64,000 nt of DNA from CBDCUI01 sp965223115 (GTDB lineage: Bacteria > Pseudomonadota > Gammaproteobacteria > UBA4575). The stretch is from the NCBI GenBank assembly GCA_965223115.1, contig OZ244982.1, forward strand, positions 2,294,001 through 2,358,000. The letters run 5' to 3'. The translations under genes were made by a program, and so were the position numbers. The notes under the pieces are model-generated. The model did no database searches, was not told where the DNA came from, and saw only the letters and a list, made by a program, of their open reading frames with translations. Below, one piece after another: positions 50,937 through 60,035 of the stretch (its first letter is position 1; each line of letters starts with the position of its first letter).

Positions 50937-53342
50937 TTAGTCTAAGTATTTCGCAATGCGGAAGCCAACATCAATACGTTTTTTGTTGTCCCGGTCACGA
51001 TAACTGAGTCGAGTTGTACTAATATCGCCACTCATCCATGAGCCACCACGGATAACATGATTACTGCCAGTGCTTGGTCCGCTAGGATCAACAAAGACAT
51101 CTTCACTTAAACTAGGATAGATACTATGATAATCATGACACCATTCTGCTACATTCCCACCTAAATCGAATATTCCAAAATGATTTGGGTCAAAACTGCT
51201 AATCGGTGCTGCTGCAATAAAACCATCGTTATATCCGTCTATAACTGTATTCAAAATTTCAGCGGCAGATTGATCAGCATAATTGTCTGTGATTTGGTTG
51301 GGAGGGTAAGAGTTTCCCCAACTATATCTTTTTGTAGTTCCATCATTTTCTATACGTGCTACCCATTCCCATTCACTTTCGGTTGGTAAACGATAACCAT
51401 TAGGAATAGGGTAAACAGCTTTTATATTTTTTCCTACCTCTTCATAGGCTTTTTCTAAACCTTCTTTTTCACTCAGCCAGTTACAATAACGTGCAGCATC
51501 TTCCCAGCTGATATTCACAACGGGCATATTAGGCATAGATAAGTTATTACCTTTATATGAACCTGAGTTATGTGTATCCATAAAGGTAGAATATTGAGCA
51601 TTAGTAACTTCTGTTGTGCTTAAGTAAAAAGGTCTTTGTAGTTCTACCGTGTGTAATGTCTCATTAGAACGTCGCCCTTGCTCGCGACGTGTTGCACCCA
51701 TAGAGAATCTGCCGCCAAAAAATAATTTTAGTTGCTGACCTTGACTCGTTTGAATTGACTTAGGTTTATCAGTGTTTGTAGCGCTTGTTATACGGCTAAG
51801 ACTTACATTAAATATCTGTGGTGAATCAGCATTTGGTGTAATCATTTTTTCAAACACCTCATAGCCAGATTTTCTAATTTCTATACGATGAGTGTTGCTG
51901 GGTAGAGACAGTTTTACTGTACCGCTTCCCGCATACTTTCCATTTACGAAAACTTCGGAATCTTTGGGTTCTATATTAAAAATAACAGTACCTAGTATGG
52001 CTTCAAGTTTTGCCGATAAAGATTGTTGTTCACCTGGTTTTAACAATATGGTTTGATGGTTATCTCTAAACCCAGCCCCGCTTAATGTTAATGAATGTTC
52101 AATATTGGGACTAAGCTCAATAGTCAAAGGGGTAGTTCCTTGCTCTACACCAGCAAGTAGTACTTTAGCCTTGGTTGGTGTGCTAGTGATGATTAAGAGG
52201 CTTGGATTACTGAATAATTCAGCGATAGGCAACTCTAGTGGTTGATTTGCAACGACTAAAAAATCTGTCGAGTAGGGAAGATAGTCAGGATGCAGCAGCT
52301 CAAGAGAGTAGTTACCAGCTTGCAAATCAAGTTTTAAAGGAGTACTACCTTTATTTACACTATTAATCCAAACTTCTGCATTAGAAGGTTTAGAGTCAAT
52401 AGAAATCTCAGCCCAATTCGGAAGTAATTCAATATCTAAAGATTGTCTTTGCTCTTTGCCTTCTATAACGAGTTGAGTTGAATAAGGTTGATAATCATTA
52501 GTTGTTGCCAGCAAAGCATACGAACCAGCATCTAGTTCAATTTCATTTAAAGGCGTAACACCATAGTCTTTGCCATTTATTTGTATTTTAACGCCCTTTT
52601 TAGGAAAGCTAGAAATATTTAGATAGCCAGGTTTTTTATGTAATGCAAAAGATAAACTTTGCGATTGATGATTAGTTACTTTAATTTCTTTTTGTATTGG
52701 ATGATAGCCAGCTTTTTCTACTTCAAGAGTGTATTTACCTGGTTGTACTAAATATCGATGTTTGATTTTTAGTGGCCATATTTTCCCACTCAATGCGACT
52801 CTGTCTGGTTTAGGTTCTATCTCGATAAGTAATGATTTAGCTGTGAATATATAGCCAATCATTAAAGCCAAAATTGTAATTACTAAAATACTTAGGATAG
52901 ATAAAATTCGCGTAAACTTACTTGTATCAGATGTTTTGTTTGTTTCGGTTGGTATTGCAATAGGTTCAATTAAATCACCATGTGAAATTTCTTCATGATC
53001 ATTAGCTACTAAATGATCTTGTTCGTTGTACAGAGAGATTGATAATGTGTCACCAATATGTTCACAGTGAAAAGTAGAGTCTTCTATTTGTAAGAAGTCA
53101 TCATGCTGTAGTTCTTGTTGGCCTGTTACTTTTTCATCATTAATTAATATACTGGAGGCTTTATTTTCTATCTCTATATAAGCTCTATTCACAATAATAA
53201 TAAGAAAGGCTATTGGCCCATTAGCAGAGCTACTTTCTATATATATATCTGCGCCTGGATGTGAGCCAATGGCTAGTGGAAAATCAGCATGGGTATAAAA
53301 TTTTGGCCCACCTTTATTGGTAACACATACTTGCTTAATCAT
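50937..53342 (-). CDS. FHA-like / PEGA-repeat / formylglycine-generating-enzyme-fold membrane protein
   Basis: An 801-residue protein in four parts: an N-terminal FHA-like domain (about 1-105, FPLAIGSHPGADIYI and ILINDEKV), a membrane helix (about 146-167), five PEGA-type beta repeats (about 171-235, 239-305, 310-372, 380-445 and 451-515, each with a GYxPY- or GxTPL-like motif), and an FGE-sulfatase domain (about 540-800) with RLPTESEWEWVAR, GNVAEWCHDY, VIRGGSWMSG and GFRIAKYLD. By topology the FHA-like part is cytoplasmic and the rest periplasmic. FGE-fold domains may modify, bind or scaffold; which is not visible. Confidence 0.85.
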   Translation of the reverse strand: MIKQVCVTNKGGPKFYTHADFPLAIGSHPGADIYIESSSANGPIAFLIIIVNRAYIEIENKASSILINDEKVTGQQELQHDDFLQIEDSTFHCEHIGDTLSISLYNEQDHLVANDHEEISHGDLIEPIAIPTETNKTSDTSKFTRILSILSILVITILALMIGYIFTAKSLLIEIEPKPDRVALSGKIWPLKIKHRYLVQPGKYTLEVEKAGYHPIQKEIKVTNHQSQSLSFALHKKPGYLNISSFPKKGVKIQINGKDYGVTPLNEIELDAGSYALLATTNDYQPYSTQLVIEGKEQRQSLDIELLPNWAEISIDSKPSNAEVWINSVNKGSTPLKLDLQAGNYSLELLHPDYLPYSTDFLVVANQPLELPIAELFSNPSLLIITSTPTKAKVLLAGVEQGTTPLTIELSPNIEHSLTLSGAGFRDNHQTILLKPGEQQSLSAKLEAILGTVIFNIEPKDSEVFVNGKYAGSGTVKLSLPSNTHRIEIRKSGYEVFEKMITPNADSPQIFNVSLSRITSATNTDKPKSIQTSQGQQLKLFFGGRFSMGATRREQGRRSNETLHTVELQRPFYLSTTEVTNAQYSTFMDTHNSGSYKGNNLSMPNMPVVNISWEDAARYCNWLSEKEGLEKAYEEVGKNIKAVYPIPNGYRLPTESEWEWVARIENDGTTKRYSWGNSYPPNQITDNYADQSAAEILNTVIDGYNDGFIAAAPISSFDPNHFGIFDLGGNVAEWCHDYHSIYPSLSEDVFVDPSGPSTGSNHVIRGGSWMSGDISTTRLSYRDRDNKKRIDVGFRIAKYLD

Positions 53343-53388
53343 TTTCTATTGCACATATCTAAAATATATAGAAAAAGATACTGAAAGA

Positions 53389-54912
53389 TCATATTGGTTC
53401 CTCGCACTGAACCAAAATATTTTTATCTTTCATGTCAATGCTTACAGTTATAATTTTTCTAACATCCCGAAATCCAGGTCGTGATCCCACCACAGTATAT
53501 TTTCCAGGCTTGAGTATAATTTTGTGATTTTCAAAGCGCCCAAATTTTCCAACCTTAAATATAGCAATGTCAGTTTGATTGTCTGATAGTAAAGTGATGG
53601 TAATTGGTTGGCGCGCCATAGCTAATATTTTTTCTAGTTTTTTACTCAGTTGTAAAATTTTATTGCCTGGGTTGTTAAGAGAATTGGCTTCCATTAATAA
53701 AGCTTGTGCCTCATTAGCAACTGTTTCTGTGTACAAGCGGTCTTTATTATCTAAATACTCTCCTAGTCTTATGAGTGTTGATGCTCGTATAGCAGAACGT
53801 TTAACACCACTTTGTGCTAATGAATGATTTGGGTCTATATTAAGAATTTGTTGATAGCTCTGCTTTGCATACTCCCATTCTTCAAGGTTTTCAAAGTGTT
53901 TAGCTTCTGCACTGAGTATTGAAATTTTATTTTGCCGTATCGCCAAAGCAACTTTTGCTAAACCTTGTTTGGGTTCATTAGTGTTTGGCAATAGTTGTTG
54001 TGCAGCAGTAAATGCAGTACGTGCATCATTATACTGTCGGTTTTCTAAAGCTGTATAAGCAATGGAGATTAAATTTGAAAACTCAATTTGTCTTAAACGA
54101 TTGGACACCCTTGCCATCGCTGTTTTTGCTTCAAGTGAAATAGGGTCCAGGTCTAATGCTTGTTGATAAATGTGTTTGGCTTCTTCAAGTTGATTAGTTG
54201 CTTCCAAATGGCCGCCTTCATTCAATAGTGTGAATAGTTTTTCAATAGTCGAAGCACGTTTTAAACCAGCATTTGCTTGTGCGTTATCAATATCGATTGC
54301 TTTTGCAATTTCAAAATGAAACAGTGCAGATTCTCTATTTGCCTGAGATAATGCTTGTTCGCCTTGCTCAAGCTGCTTGGCTAAAGTAGGTAATATTTTA
54401 TCTTCTATTTTTTGTAGAGACTCAATGGCTTGTTGGTAAACATCAATTGCGTTGGGAAATAACTGTTTACGAAAATACTCATCCCCGGTTGTAGCTAATA
54501 TACTGGCTTGTAGAAATTCATCATTTGCCCATTTTTCAACGCCTTTTCCTTGTAACAGCTCTTGTTTTTTTATTACTTGCAGGAGCAATTTTTCAGCTTG
54601 TGATTTGAGCTGATTGAGTTCTTCTATTGATAGCTCAGGTACTACTACAGGCGCTTTTGGGGTGATTATTCGTGGTGTGTTTTGTGGAGATATTATTTTT
54701 TTTGCTACAGGTATTGAAACCTGTTTGTCAGAAATAAGTTTTGGTAAATATAGGAACACAACAAATATACAAACTGTAAGTAATAAAAATATAACCCAAA
54801 GAACAGGATATCTATAAGAAGATGAAGGCTCTTGTGCAATTGTATTCTTAGAGGTTTTATTTAATGACTTAAAATCAATCGCTTTGATTGGAGCAGATTC
54901 TTTCTTATCCAT
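53389..54912 (-). CDS. TPR / PEGA-like membrane protein
   Basis: A 507-residue protein: cytoplasmic N-terminus, membrane helix (about 36-57), a long periplasmic helical region with TPR-like repeats (for instance AIDVYQQAIESL, AKHIYQQALDLDP and AKQSYQQILNIDP), and a C-terminal PEGA-like domain (about 425-505) with LKPGKYTVVGSRPGFRDVRK. It is probably a scaffold between the channel complex and the wall or outer membrane. It precedes the PEGA/FGE gene by 46 bases on the same strand. Confidence 0.8.
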   Translation of the reverse strand: MDKKESAPIKAIDFKSLNKTSKNTIAQEPSSSYRYPVLWVIFLLLTVCIFVVFLYLPKLISDKQVSIPVAKKIISPQNTPRIITPKAPVVVPELSIEELNQLKSQAEKLLLQVIKKQELLQGKGVEKWANDEFLQASILATTGDEYFRKQLFPNAIDVYQQAIESLQKIEDKILPTLAKQLEQGEQALSQANRESALFHFEIAKAIDIDNAQANAGLKRASTIEKLFTLLNEGGHLEATNQLEEAKHIYQQALDLDPISLEAKTAMARVSNRLRQIEFSNLISIAYTALENRQYNDARTAFTAAQQLLPNTNEPKQGLAKVALAIRQNKISILSAEAKHFENLEEWEYAKQSYQQILNIDPNHSLAQSGVKRSAIRASTLIRLGEYLDNKDRLYTETVANEAQALLMEANSLNNPGNKILQLSKKLEKILAMARQPITITLLSDNQTDIAIFKVGKFGRFENHKIILKPGKYTVVGSRPGFRDVRKIITVSIDMKDKNILVQCEEPI

Positions 54913-54996
54913 AGCATATTAAGGTACAAAGCTTGCTAGAAATCAGAATAGCGAGAGATATTTAAAGTCCATGTGTGGCCAATACAAATATAAGCG

Positions 54997-56184
54997 TCAG
55001 AGTTGAGCACTATCTATTGCAGTACTATCTAAAGCGAAACCTGTTTCGTTAATATAAATCTCACGCAACAATTTACGCCATTTCTTATATTGTTCTTCTA
55101 TAGATCCAGTAAGCTCAACGGTACGTCCATGTATTTCTACTACTAATGGACTCACTTCTGCTTGAAGTGAATCGCCAAGTTCGCGAATGGCTTCATTATG
55201 TATATCCGCTTCTTCGCTAATGTCCATCCCATTTTTATACAAAAGGGCACCTGTTGTGAATAAGCCAGGACCTCTAAAGAGCCCTGCAATCATGACCATA
55301 GCAGCAACAAACTTAGTTTGATTTGCGCGTCGCTCAACTTCGCGTCGTTGTTCGGCTTCGATCATGTAATATTTGCGCCAATTCTCGTAGGGATCCCACA
55401 TGCGGGTGTAGAAATTTGCATAATGTTCATTAATTGTGTCAATGAATAGAAATTCGCGTTCTCTAATCTTGCGAACTCGACCAAGCATAGGGTCATCATC
55501 CGCAGGTAAACGAGCAATTGTGTTGTGTCCATTTGTATCTGAGGATATATAGTCTGCAAATGGATCTGGTGATATACCAGCAGCGTAACGTAATTCGGAG
55601 GTGTTCCGAATGGTTATAAGTTCTTTGTCGGTTAATTTTTTACGCTGTTTGCGAATATCATTTGCGATACGGTTATAGACATATTGATAAACATCACGCC
55701 CTGGCTTTGCAAAACGGTATGATTCTTCATCGGCTTCAGTTTTATAGGTTTTATCTAGCCACAGTTCGCCAGTGCTATCGATCACACTGATATGTAAGAT
55801 TAATTCTTCACCATTTGAAGAAATGATAGTGCCATTTACAATGACATCTGCTATTTGAGATTCGGTAGGTAGTACACGGATAGCGCCCCATCCGTTGGAT
55901 TTTTGTATCGTTTCTTTTAAATGATAAGCCATGTAACGTGCTTCGGCATTGCGTATATCATCATGTACACCTTCATCTTGTTTTTGTTTTTCGGTGATTT
56001 TGCCTTTTTCAAATAACAGAATGCCTACATCTAGTAAATTACTTTCTTGTAATTGTACAGTTTCAGATTCTATTTCTTCAGCATCATTGACTTTTACAGT
56101 GTTGGTCGCGCAGCCACTGAACAATAATGCTGTGCTTAGCATTATAAAATTTATAATATTGAAATATACAGTGGATCTATTCAT
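54997..56184 (-). CDS. Cluster lipoprotein B
   Basis: A 395-residue lipoprotein with lipobox LLFSGC (Cys25). The N-terminal 60-180 region (ARYMAYHLKETI, then GWGAIRVLPTES, VIVNGTIISSNGEELILHISV) is like the small alpha/beta domain of TolB-N or CsgG-type lipoproteins. A mixed region follows, with a short hydrophobic stretch near 283-305 and a helical end. It overlaps the preceding lipoprotein gene by eight bases. Function unknown; a member of the outer-membrane part of the complex by context. Confidence 0.72.
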   Translation of the reverse strand: MNRSTVYFNIINFIMLSTALLFSGCATNTVKVNDAEEIESETVQLQESNLLDVGILLFEKGKITEKQKQDEGVHDDIRNAEARYMAYHLKETIQKSNGWGAIRVLPTESQIADVIVNGTIISSNGEELILHISVIDSTGELWLDKTYKTEADEESYRFAKPGRDVYQYVYNRIANDIRKQRKKLTDKELITIRNTSELRYAAGISPDPFADYISSDTNGHNTIARLPADDDPMLGRVRKIREREFLFIDTINEHYANFYTRMWDPYENWRKYYMIEAEQRREVERRANQTKFVAAMVMIAGLFRGPGLFTTGALLYKNGMDISEEADIHNEAIRELGDSLQAEVSPLVVEIHGRTVELTGSIEEQYKKWRKLLREIYINETGFALDSTAIDSAQL

Positions 56185-56926
56185 CAGGTTTTACAGTTGG
56201 ATTTGGCGCATTAACACTTGCCTGTTGTTTTTTATATTTTCTATATTCGTCCCAAAGTTTTTCACGTAGCTTGGGGTCTTTTTCATTTTCAGCAGCTTCC
56301 CTTAATTGCCTTGCAACTACATCATCATCATCACCTCTTGGTATATCTTTAGGTGTTGTCCCACTAGATCCTTTGTCTTGGTTACCGCTTGGGTTGCTTT
56401 CAGAATCTGATGGTTCACTTCCCGAGGAAGCTGTAGATGATTGTCTATTAGCTTTAGCTACTTGTTCTTCATTTGTTATAGATTCTTGTTCATTTCCAGT
56501 GCTTATTGCTTCAGATTCAATATCATTTTCAGAGTCTATGTCACCTTGTCGTTGCGCAGCTTCACGTTGTTGGGCCTGAGTCTTTTTTTCTTGTTCGGCC
56601 TGCTCTAATTCTTTATGTAGCTGTTGATCATAATTTTGAAGTTCATCTTCAAGTTGTTTATCTAATACCGCTACTATTTCTTCATCTGTTTGCGCAGTTT
56701 GAGGTGAGCCTTTATTCTGTTGATCTGTCGTTTGGCTTGCAGTACTTTTCTCAGAAGAAGTTTCTTTACTTGTTTGTTGTTCTGATGATTCTTGACTGTT
56801 TTGTGTTTCAGTGGATGATGAGGGGCTAGATTCCGGGTTTGGTATTTTGGGCATACCTCCAGATGAGGAGCTACTGCAGGCACCAATAAGTGAACAAATT
56901 AAGAGTATAAATATTAGCCGATACAT
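56177..56926 (-). CDS. Cluster lipoprotein A, low-complexity
   Basis: A 249-residue lipoprotein from the ATG at 56926, lipobox LIGAC (Cys17). An in-frame ATG 23 codons earlier would put the signal too deep. The body is Ser/Gln/Glu-rich and disordered, with a coiled-coil stretch (about 90-130). The end, DDDVVARQLREAAENEKDP followed by LREKLWDEYRKYK, is a distinct helical motif likely to be the functional contact. First gene of the cluster; it overlaps lipoprotein B by eight bases. Confidence 0.72.
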   Translation of the reverse strand: MYRLIFILLICSLIGACSSSSSGGMPKIPNPESSPSSSTETQNSQESSEQQTSKETSSEKSTASQTTDQQNKGSPQTAQTDEEIVAVLDKQLEDELQNYDQQLHKELEQAEQEKKTQAQQREAAQRQGDIDSENDIESEAISTGNEQESITNEEQVAKANRQSSTASSGSEPSDSESNPSGNQDKGSSGTTPKDIPRGDDDDVVARQLREAAENEKDPKLREKLWDEYRKYKKQQASVNAPNPTVKPDE

Positions 56927-57399
56927 TATGTTTACCAACTTATTTTTTACCCCGGCAACTGAGTCGATAGCTGACTCGGAACGTCTTAAAGACACACTAT
57001 ACTGTAATTAAGATCGAGAAGGACAATATTGTCGTAACTCTATGACAAATAGGTACTATGGTTAGTTCCTGCTTAGTGCTTAGATTGTAAACATAAGAAA
57101 ACCATAATTTTCGTGTAACTATCAATATATTTATGTATACACATAGTGAATTAGTAAGTTCATGCTGTTGATAGAAGTCCACTTCTATTTTTAGAAAACA
57201 GTTAATAATGAACTCAAACCAATCCATGTCTGAATTTGTTTGATTTAATTGCGAATAAGAACTTTTAGCTGGCTCTACTGTCTTAATTAGTGTAAGGAAA
57301 TTCCCCTCGCCATGGATGGCACTTTCAATTCTCTAAATATTCTTTTGTTACCATATATAAAAGAGGTTGAATCAATAAGAGCTTTGTCTAGATTATAAA
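56927..57399. other. Intergenic region before the nine-gene cluster
   Basis: 473 AT-rich bases without a supported gene. It should hold the leftward promoter of the cluster, which I could not pin down. An inverted repeat ATAGAAG-TCCA-CTTCTAT (57171-57188) followed by Ts looks like a small terminator for + strand transcription, although no + strand gene precedes it. Confidence 0.4.
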
Positions 57400-57882
57400 T
57401 TAATACTTTTCTATTTTTAACTTGTTAGCTAGGACATTAGTTACGAACATAATTAATATTGCAGAGGATGCATAGGCATAAAGCCCAATATGTTTTTCTA
57501 CATCAGCAATAGCACCAAGCTTCACGACTACCACTAATATAGCTACAACGAATACGTCTAGCATTGACCATTTGCCGAACTGGTGTATAAGACCTAAAAT
57601 TTTTTCATTACGCGTACTGATGGTAGATGAGCTGAGTAATAATTTAGTAAGTAACCCTAATTTAAATATGGGTAAAATGATGCTAAATAACACAATAATT
57701 ACAAATAAAAAATATTGTCCCTCACTCAATAGATTCCATGTTCCGCTAAGAATAGAAAAAGTATTTTGAATAAATATAAATTTTTTAAAAGTAATGATGG
57801 GTGCAACTAAACCAATTGCAAGTAACACAGCAGCGACTGTAAGCAATAACAGGAGTCGTAAATTGTAGGATGAAATTTGCAT
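57400..57882 (-). CDS. Paraquat-inducible protein A (PqiA/YebS) family membrane protein
   Basis: A 160-residue membrane protein with about four helices. The PqiA signature GKWSMLDVFVVAILVVVVKLG is present. This is one PqiA domain rather than the two of E. coli PqiA, and there is no zinc-ribbon start. The family is linked to lipid transport between membranes with MCE proteins; none is nearby. Start uncertain: ATG at 57882 (MQISSYNL) avoids overlapping the divergent cupin gene, but in-frame ATGs at 57915 and 57924 exist. Confidence 0.78.
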   Translation of the reverse strand: MQISSYNLRLLLLLTVAAVLLAIGLVAPIITFKKFIFIQNTFSILSGTWNLLSEGQYFLFVIIVLFSIILPIFKLGLLTKLLLSSSTISTRNEKILGLIHQFGKWSMLDVFVVAILVVVVKLGAIADVEKHIGLYAYASSAILIMFVTNVLANKLKIEKY

Positions 57883-57913
57883 TCTTAATAAATTTAGGTA
57901 GTAAACAAATATC

Positions 57914-58582
57914 ATGAATACCATACAAGAACTTAATGCAGATCGCAGCCAGCGAGTTGTGATAGAAACAGGCAATATGCAATGGGAGACCTCAGAGTCT
58001 GAGGGTGTGTTACGTCGACGTCTTGAACGTATTAATGAGAACCCAGAGCCAGTTACTACAATTGTACGTTATATGCCGGGCAGTTCATTTTCTCCTCATA
58101 GGCATGTAAAGGGAGAAGAAATCTTTGTTCTAGAGGGCACGTTCTCTGATAATCATGGTCATTATCAAGCAGGCACTTATCTACGCAATCCGGCCGGATC
58201 TAGTCATGCCCCATATAGCCATAAGGGTTGCACAATATTTGTTAAGTTGCAGCAGTTTCAGTTTGATGACCGTCAACAAATAAACATTCAAACGCGACAA
58301 CGAAATTGGCTCCCAGGTCTAGTTGAAGGGCTTACAGTTATGCCTTTGCATGAATTCAATGGAGAGCATGTTGCTTTAGTGAAGTGGGAGGCTAATACTT
58401 TATTTCAACAGCACATGCATATTGGTGGCGAAGAAATTTTAGTTCTTGAGGGTACTTTTGAAGATGAATTTGGTAGCTACCCAGCAGGCACGTGGTTAAG
58501 GAACCCTCCTGATAGTATACATACACCATTTACCAAAGAAGGCTGTTTAATTTTTGTAAAAACAGGACACATTAATATTTAG
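57914..58582 (+). CDS. Double-cupin protein (ChrR-like)
   Basis: A 222-residue protein with two tandem cupin repeats. The first has FSPHRHVKGEEIFVLEG and AGTYLRNPAGSSHAP; the second has FQQHMHIGGEEILVLEG and AGTWLRNPPDSIHTP. Each keeps the two-His-one-Glu plus His metal set. Similar domains occur as the C-terminus of the anti-sigma factor ChrR, where they respond to oxidants, but here the zinc anti-sigma part is absent. An oxidative-stress sensor or small enzyme is plausible. It is divergent from the PqiA-like gene. Confidence 0.85.
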   Translation: MNTIQELNADRSQRVVIETGNMQWETSESEGVLRRRLERINENPEPVTTIVRYMPGSSFSPHRHVKGEEIFVLEGTFSDNHGHYQAGTYLRNPAGSSHAPYSHKGCTIFVKLQQFQFDDRQQINIQTRQRNWLPGLVEGLTVMPLHEFNGEHVALVKWEANTLFQQHMHIGGEEILVLEGTFEDEFGSYPAGTWLRNPPDSIHTPFTKEGCLIFVKTGHINI

Positions 58583-59177
58583 TTAAGTTTAGTTAATTTT
58601 CAGTAAGTCATTAGTATGTAGTTTTATAAACTGATTTTAATCTGTTTCTATCTAACTCGCCATAATTTGTAAAAGTCGCATCACATTCTAGTATTCCAGT
58701 CCTTTGTCGTGTAGCTACTTGGTACGATTCTTTGCTTTGTTCCGGAAATTGTAAAGCTGCACCATAGTGTCCAATAGAAAAATCGGTTTAACAAAAGAGC
58801 CTTGTTTCACATTGTGTTGAGTAATTTTTAGTTTGCTTTTATTCATGCCATTGATTAAGAATTTAGCTCCATTTGTAATTAATAAAACAGCAAGGATCAT
58901 AAAAAGTTGTTATGACAATTCTGTTATGGAGACAAGGTGGTTTTATTAAAAAAAGTTAAGTAATTACCAAATAAGTAAAGAATTAACTTAAGCAGATTTA
59001 ATTAATCGATTTAAATATAACTAATAATAATTTATTAAATAAATATTACCTGATATGCATCAGCTAGAGGAGCAGCTGAATTTTATAAGCTACATGTATT
59101 AAAAAATAGGCGAAGAAGGTTTATTACATTCTAGCCTCATAATAAATATTAATAATTTCACCTTAGAGGGTAATAAC
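58583..59177. other. Intergenic region before ompW
   Basis: 595 AT-rich bases. The only firm element is the FNR-type palindrome at 59050-59063 with a -10-like TATAAG (59084-59089) spaced for class II activation. A possible 61-codon minus-strand frame at 58715-58900 has no ribosome site or family and is not called. Confidence 0.5.
59050..59063. promoter_or_regulatory. FNR/ANR-type box upstream of ompW
   Basis: CTGATATGCATCAG, the form TGAT-N4-ATCA of the FNR site TTGAT-N4-ATCAA. The centre is about 40 bases before the start point predicted from the -10-like TATAAG at 59084-59089, the classic activator spacing. OmpW is FNR-regulated in enterobacteria, and an FNR gene follows ompW here. Confidence 0.6.
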
Positions 59178-59840
59178 ATGCGCTTAGTTGTTTACAAGGC
59201 GGTTGCATTCTTGTCTCTTATATTAGCTGCACAAGCTGGTTTTGCTTATGATAAAGGGACATGGTTTGCCAGGATTGGTCCCGCATTAATAGAACCAAAT
59301 GATAGTAGTAATGATGTTGATGGGATTCCTAACTCAGGTGTGCGGGTAGACAATAATGTAACACTAGGTTTTACCATTGGTTATATGCTTACTTCAAAAT
59401 ATGCAATTGAGCTATTGGGTGTTACACCTTCCAAGCATGATCTACGTGGTAAAGATGTAATTGGATCTTTGGGTAAAATCGCAGATGTAGATGTTTTCCC
59501 GCCAACCTTATCGTTTCAGTATCATTTCAACAGTACAGGAAACTTTCATCCTTATATCGGTGCCGGAGTAAATTACACTCACTTTCCAGATGAGGATGTT
59601 TCGTCCTCATTAGAAACCGCGCTTGGTGGAAGCACTCGTTTAGATGTTGATGATTCATGGGGTTTGGCCGCACAAATAGGGTTTGATTATTCTATGGGAG
59701 AAAAGTGGTTTGTAAATTCAGCTATATGGTATGTCGATATCGATGCAGATGCTACGTTGACAACTAATGGTGTAGATCGTGATGTAGACATCGATATTGA
59801 TCCTTGGGTATTTTTTGCCGGGATCGGTAGAACGTTTTAA
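59178..59840 (+). CDS. ompW: Outer membrane protein OmpW
   Basis: A 220-residue eight-strand beta-barrel. The signal peptide ends near QAGFA|YDKGTWFARIGPALIEPN. Barrel signatures are TLGFTIGYMLTSKYAIELLG, PTLSFQYHF and HPYIGAGVNYTHF, and the last residue is Phe, the BAM recognition signal. OmpW channels small hydrophobic compounds. The adjacent hydroxylase operon makes uptake of hydrophobic substrates a possible common theme. It is convergent with fnr. Confidence 0.93.
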   Translation: MRLVVYKAVAFLSLILAAQAGFAYDKGTWFARIGPALIEPNDSSNDVDGIPNSGVRVDNNVTLGFTIGYMLTSKYAIELLGVTPSKHDLRGKDVIGSLGKIADVDVFPPTLSFQYHFNSTGNFHPYIGAGVNYTHFPDEDVSSSLETALGGSTRLDVDDSWGLAAQIGFDYSMGEKWFVNSAIWYVDIDADATLTTNGVDRDVDIDIDPWVFFAGIGRTF

Positions 59841-59906
59841 GTTTATATGACATAAAAGAAACGTGAATATTAGTTTTTGCAAAGTCCTAACTACTATTCT
59901 TACATG

Positions 59907-59946
59907 GGGCTAAGTGTATTAATATATCGGAACATACACTTAGCTC
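59907..59946. terminator. Bidirectional hairpin between ompW and fnr
   Basis: Ten-base perfect arms GCTAAGTGTA (59909-59918) and TACACTTAGC (59935-59944), extendable by two pairs including one wobble, around a 16-base loop in the gap between convergent ompW and fnr. Neither side has a T-run; it probably stabilises or ends both transcripts. Confidence 0.5.
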
Positions 59947-60035
59947 AATACGCGTTTTGAAACTATAAAAAATAGTTACAGGGGAAATTTGTAAAATTAG
60001 TCAAAAAAGTATGTGTAGGAAGCTGACTACATGAG

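Noticed and set aside
46418..56926. The channel cluster as a Zorya anti-phage system (ZorAB) or a Tol-Pal/TonB system
   Set aside because: The B-type subunits carry VWA domains, not OmpA-like or TonB-linked domains, and no helicase, nuclease, TolA or Pal is present.
57171..57192. Terminator-like hairpin with T-run on the + strand
   Set aside because: No + strand gene upstream for it to terminate; AT-rich stem expected often by chance in such spacer.
58715..58900. A 61-codon minus-strand gene between the cupin gene and ompW
   Set aside because: No ribosome-binding site, no recognisable family and AT-rich composition like the surrounding spacer.
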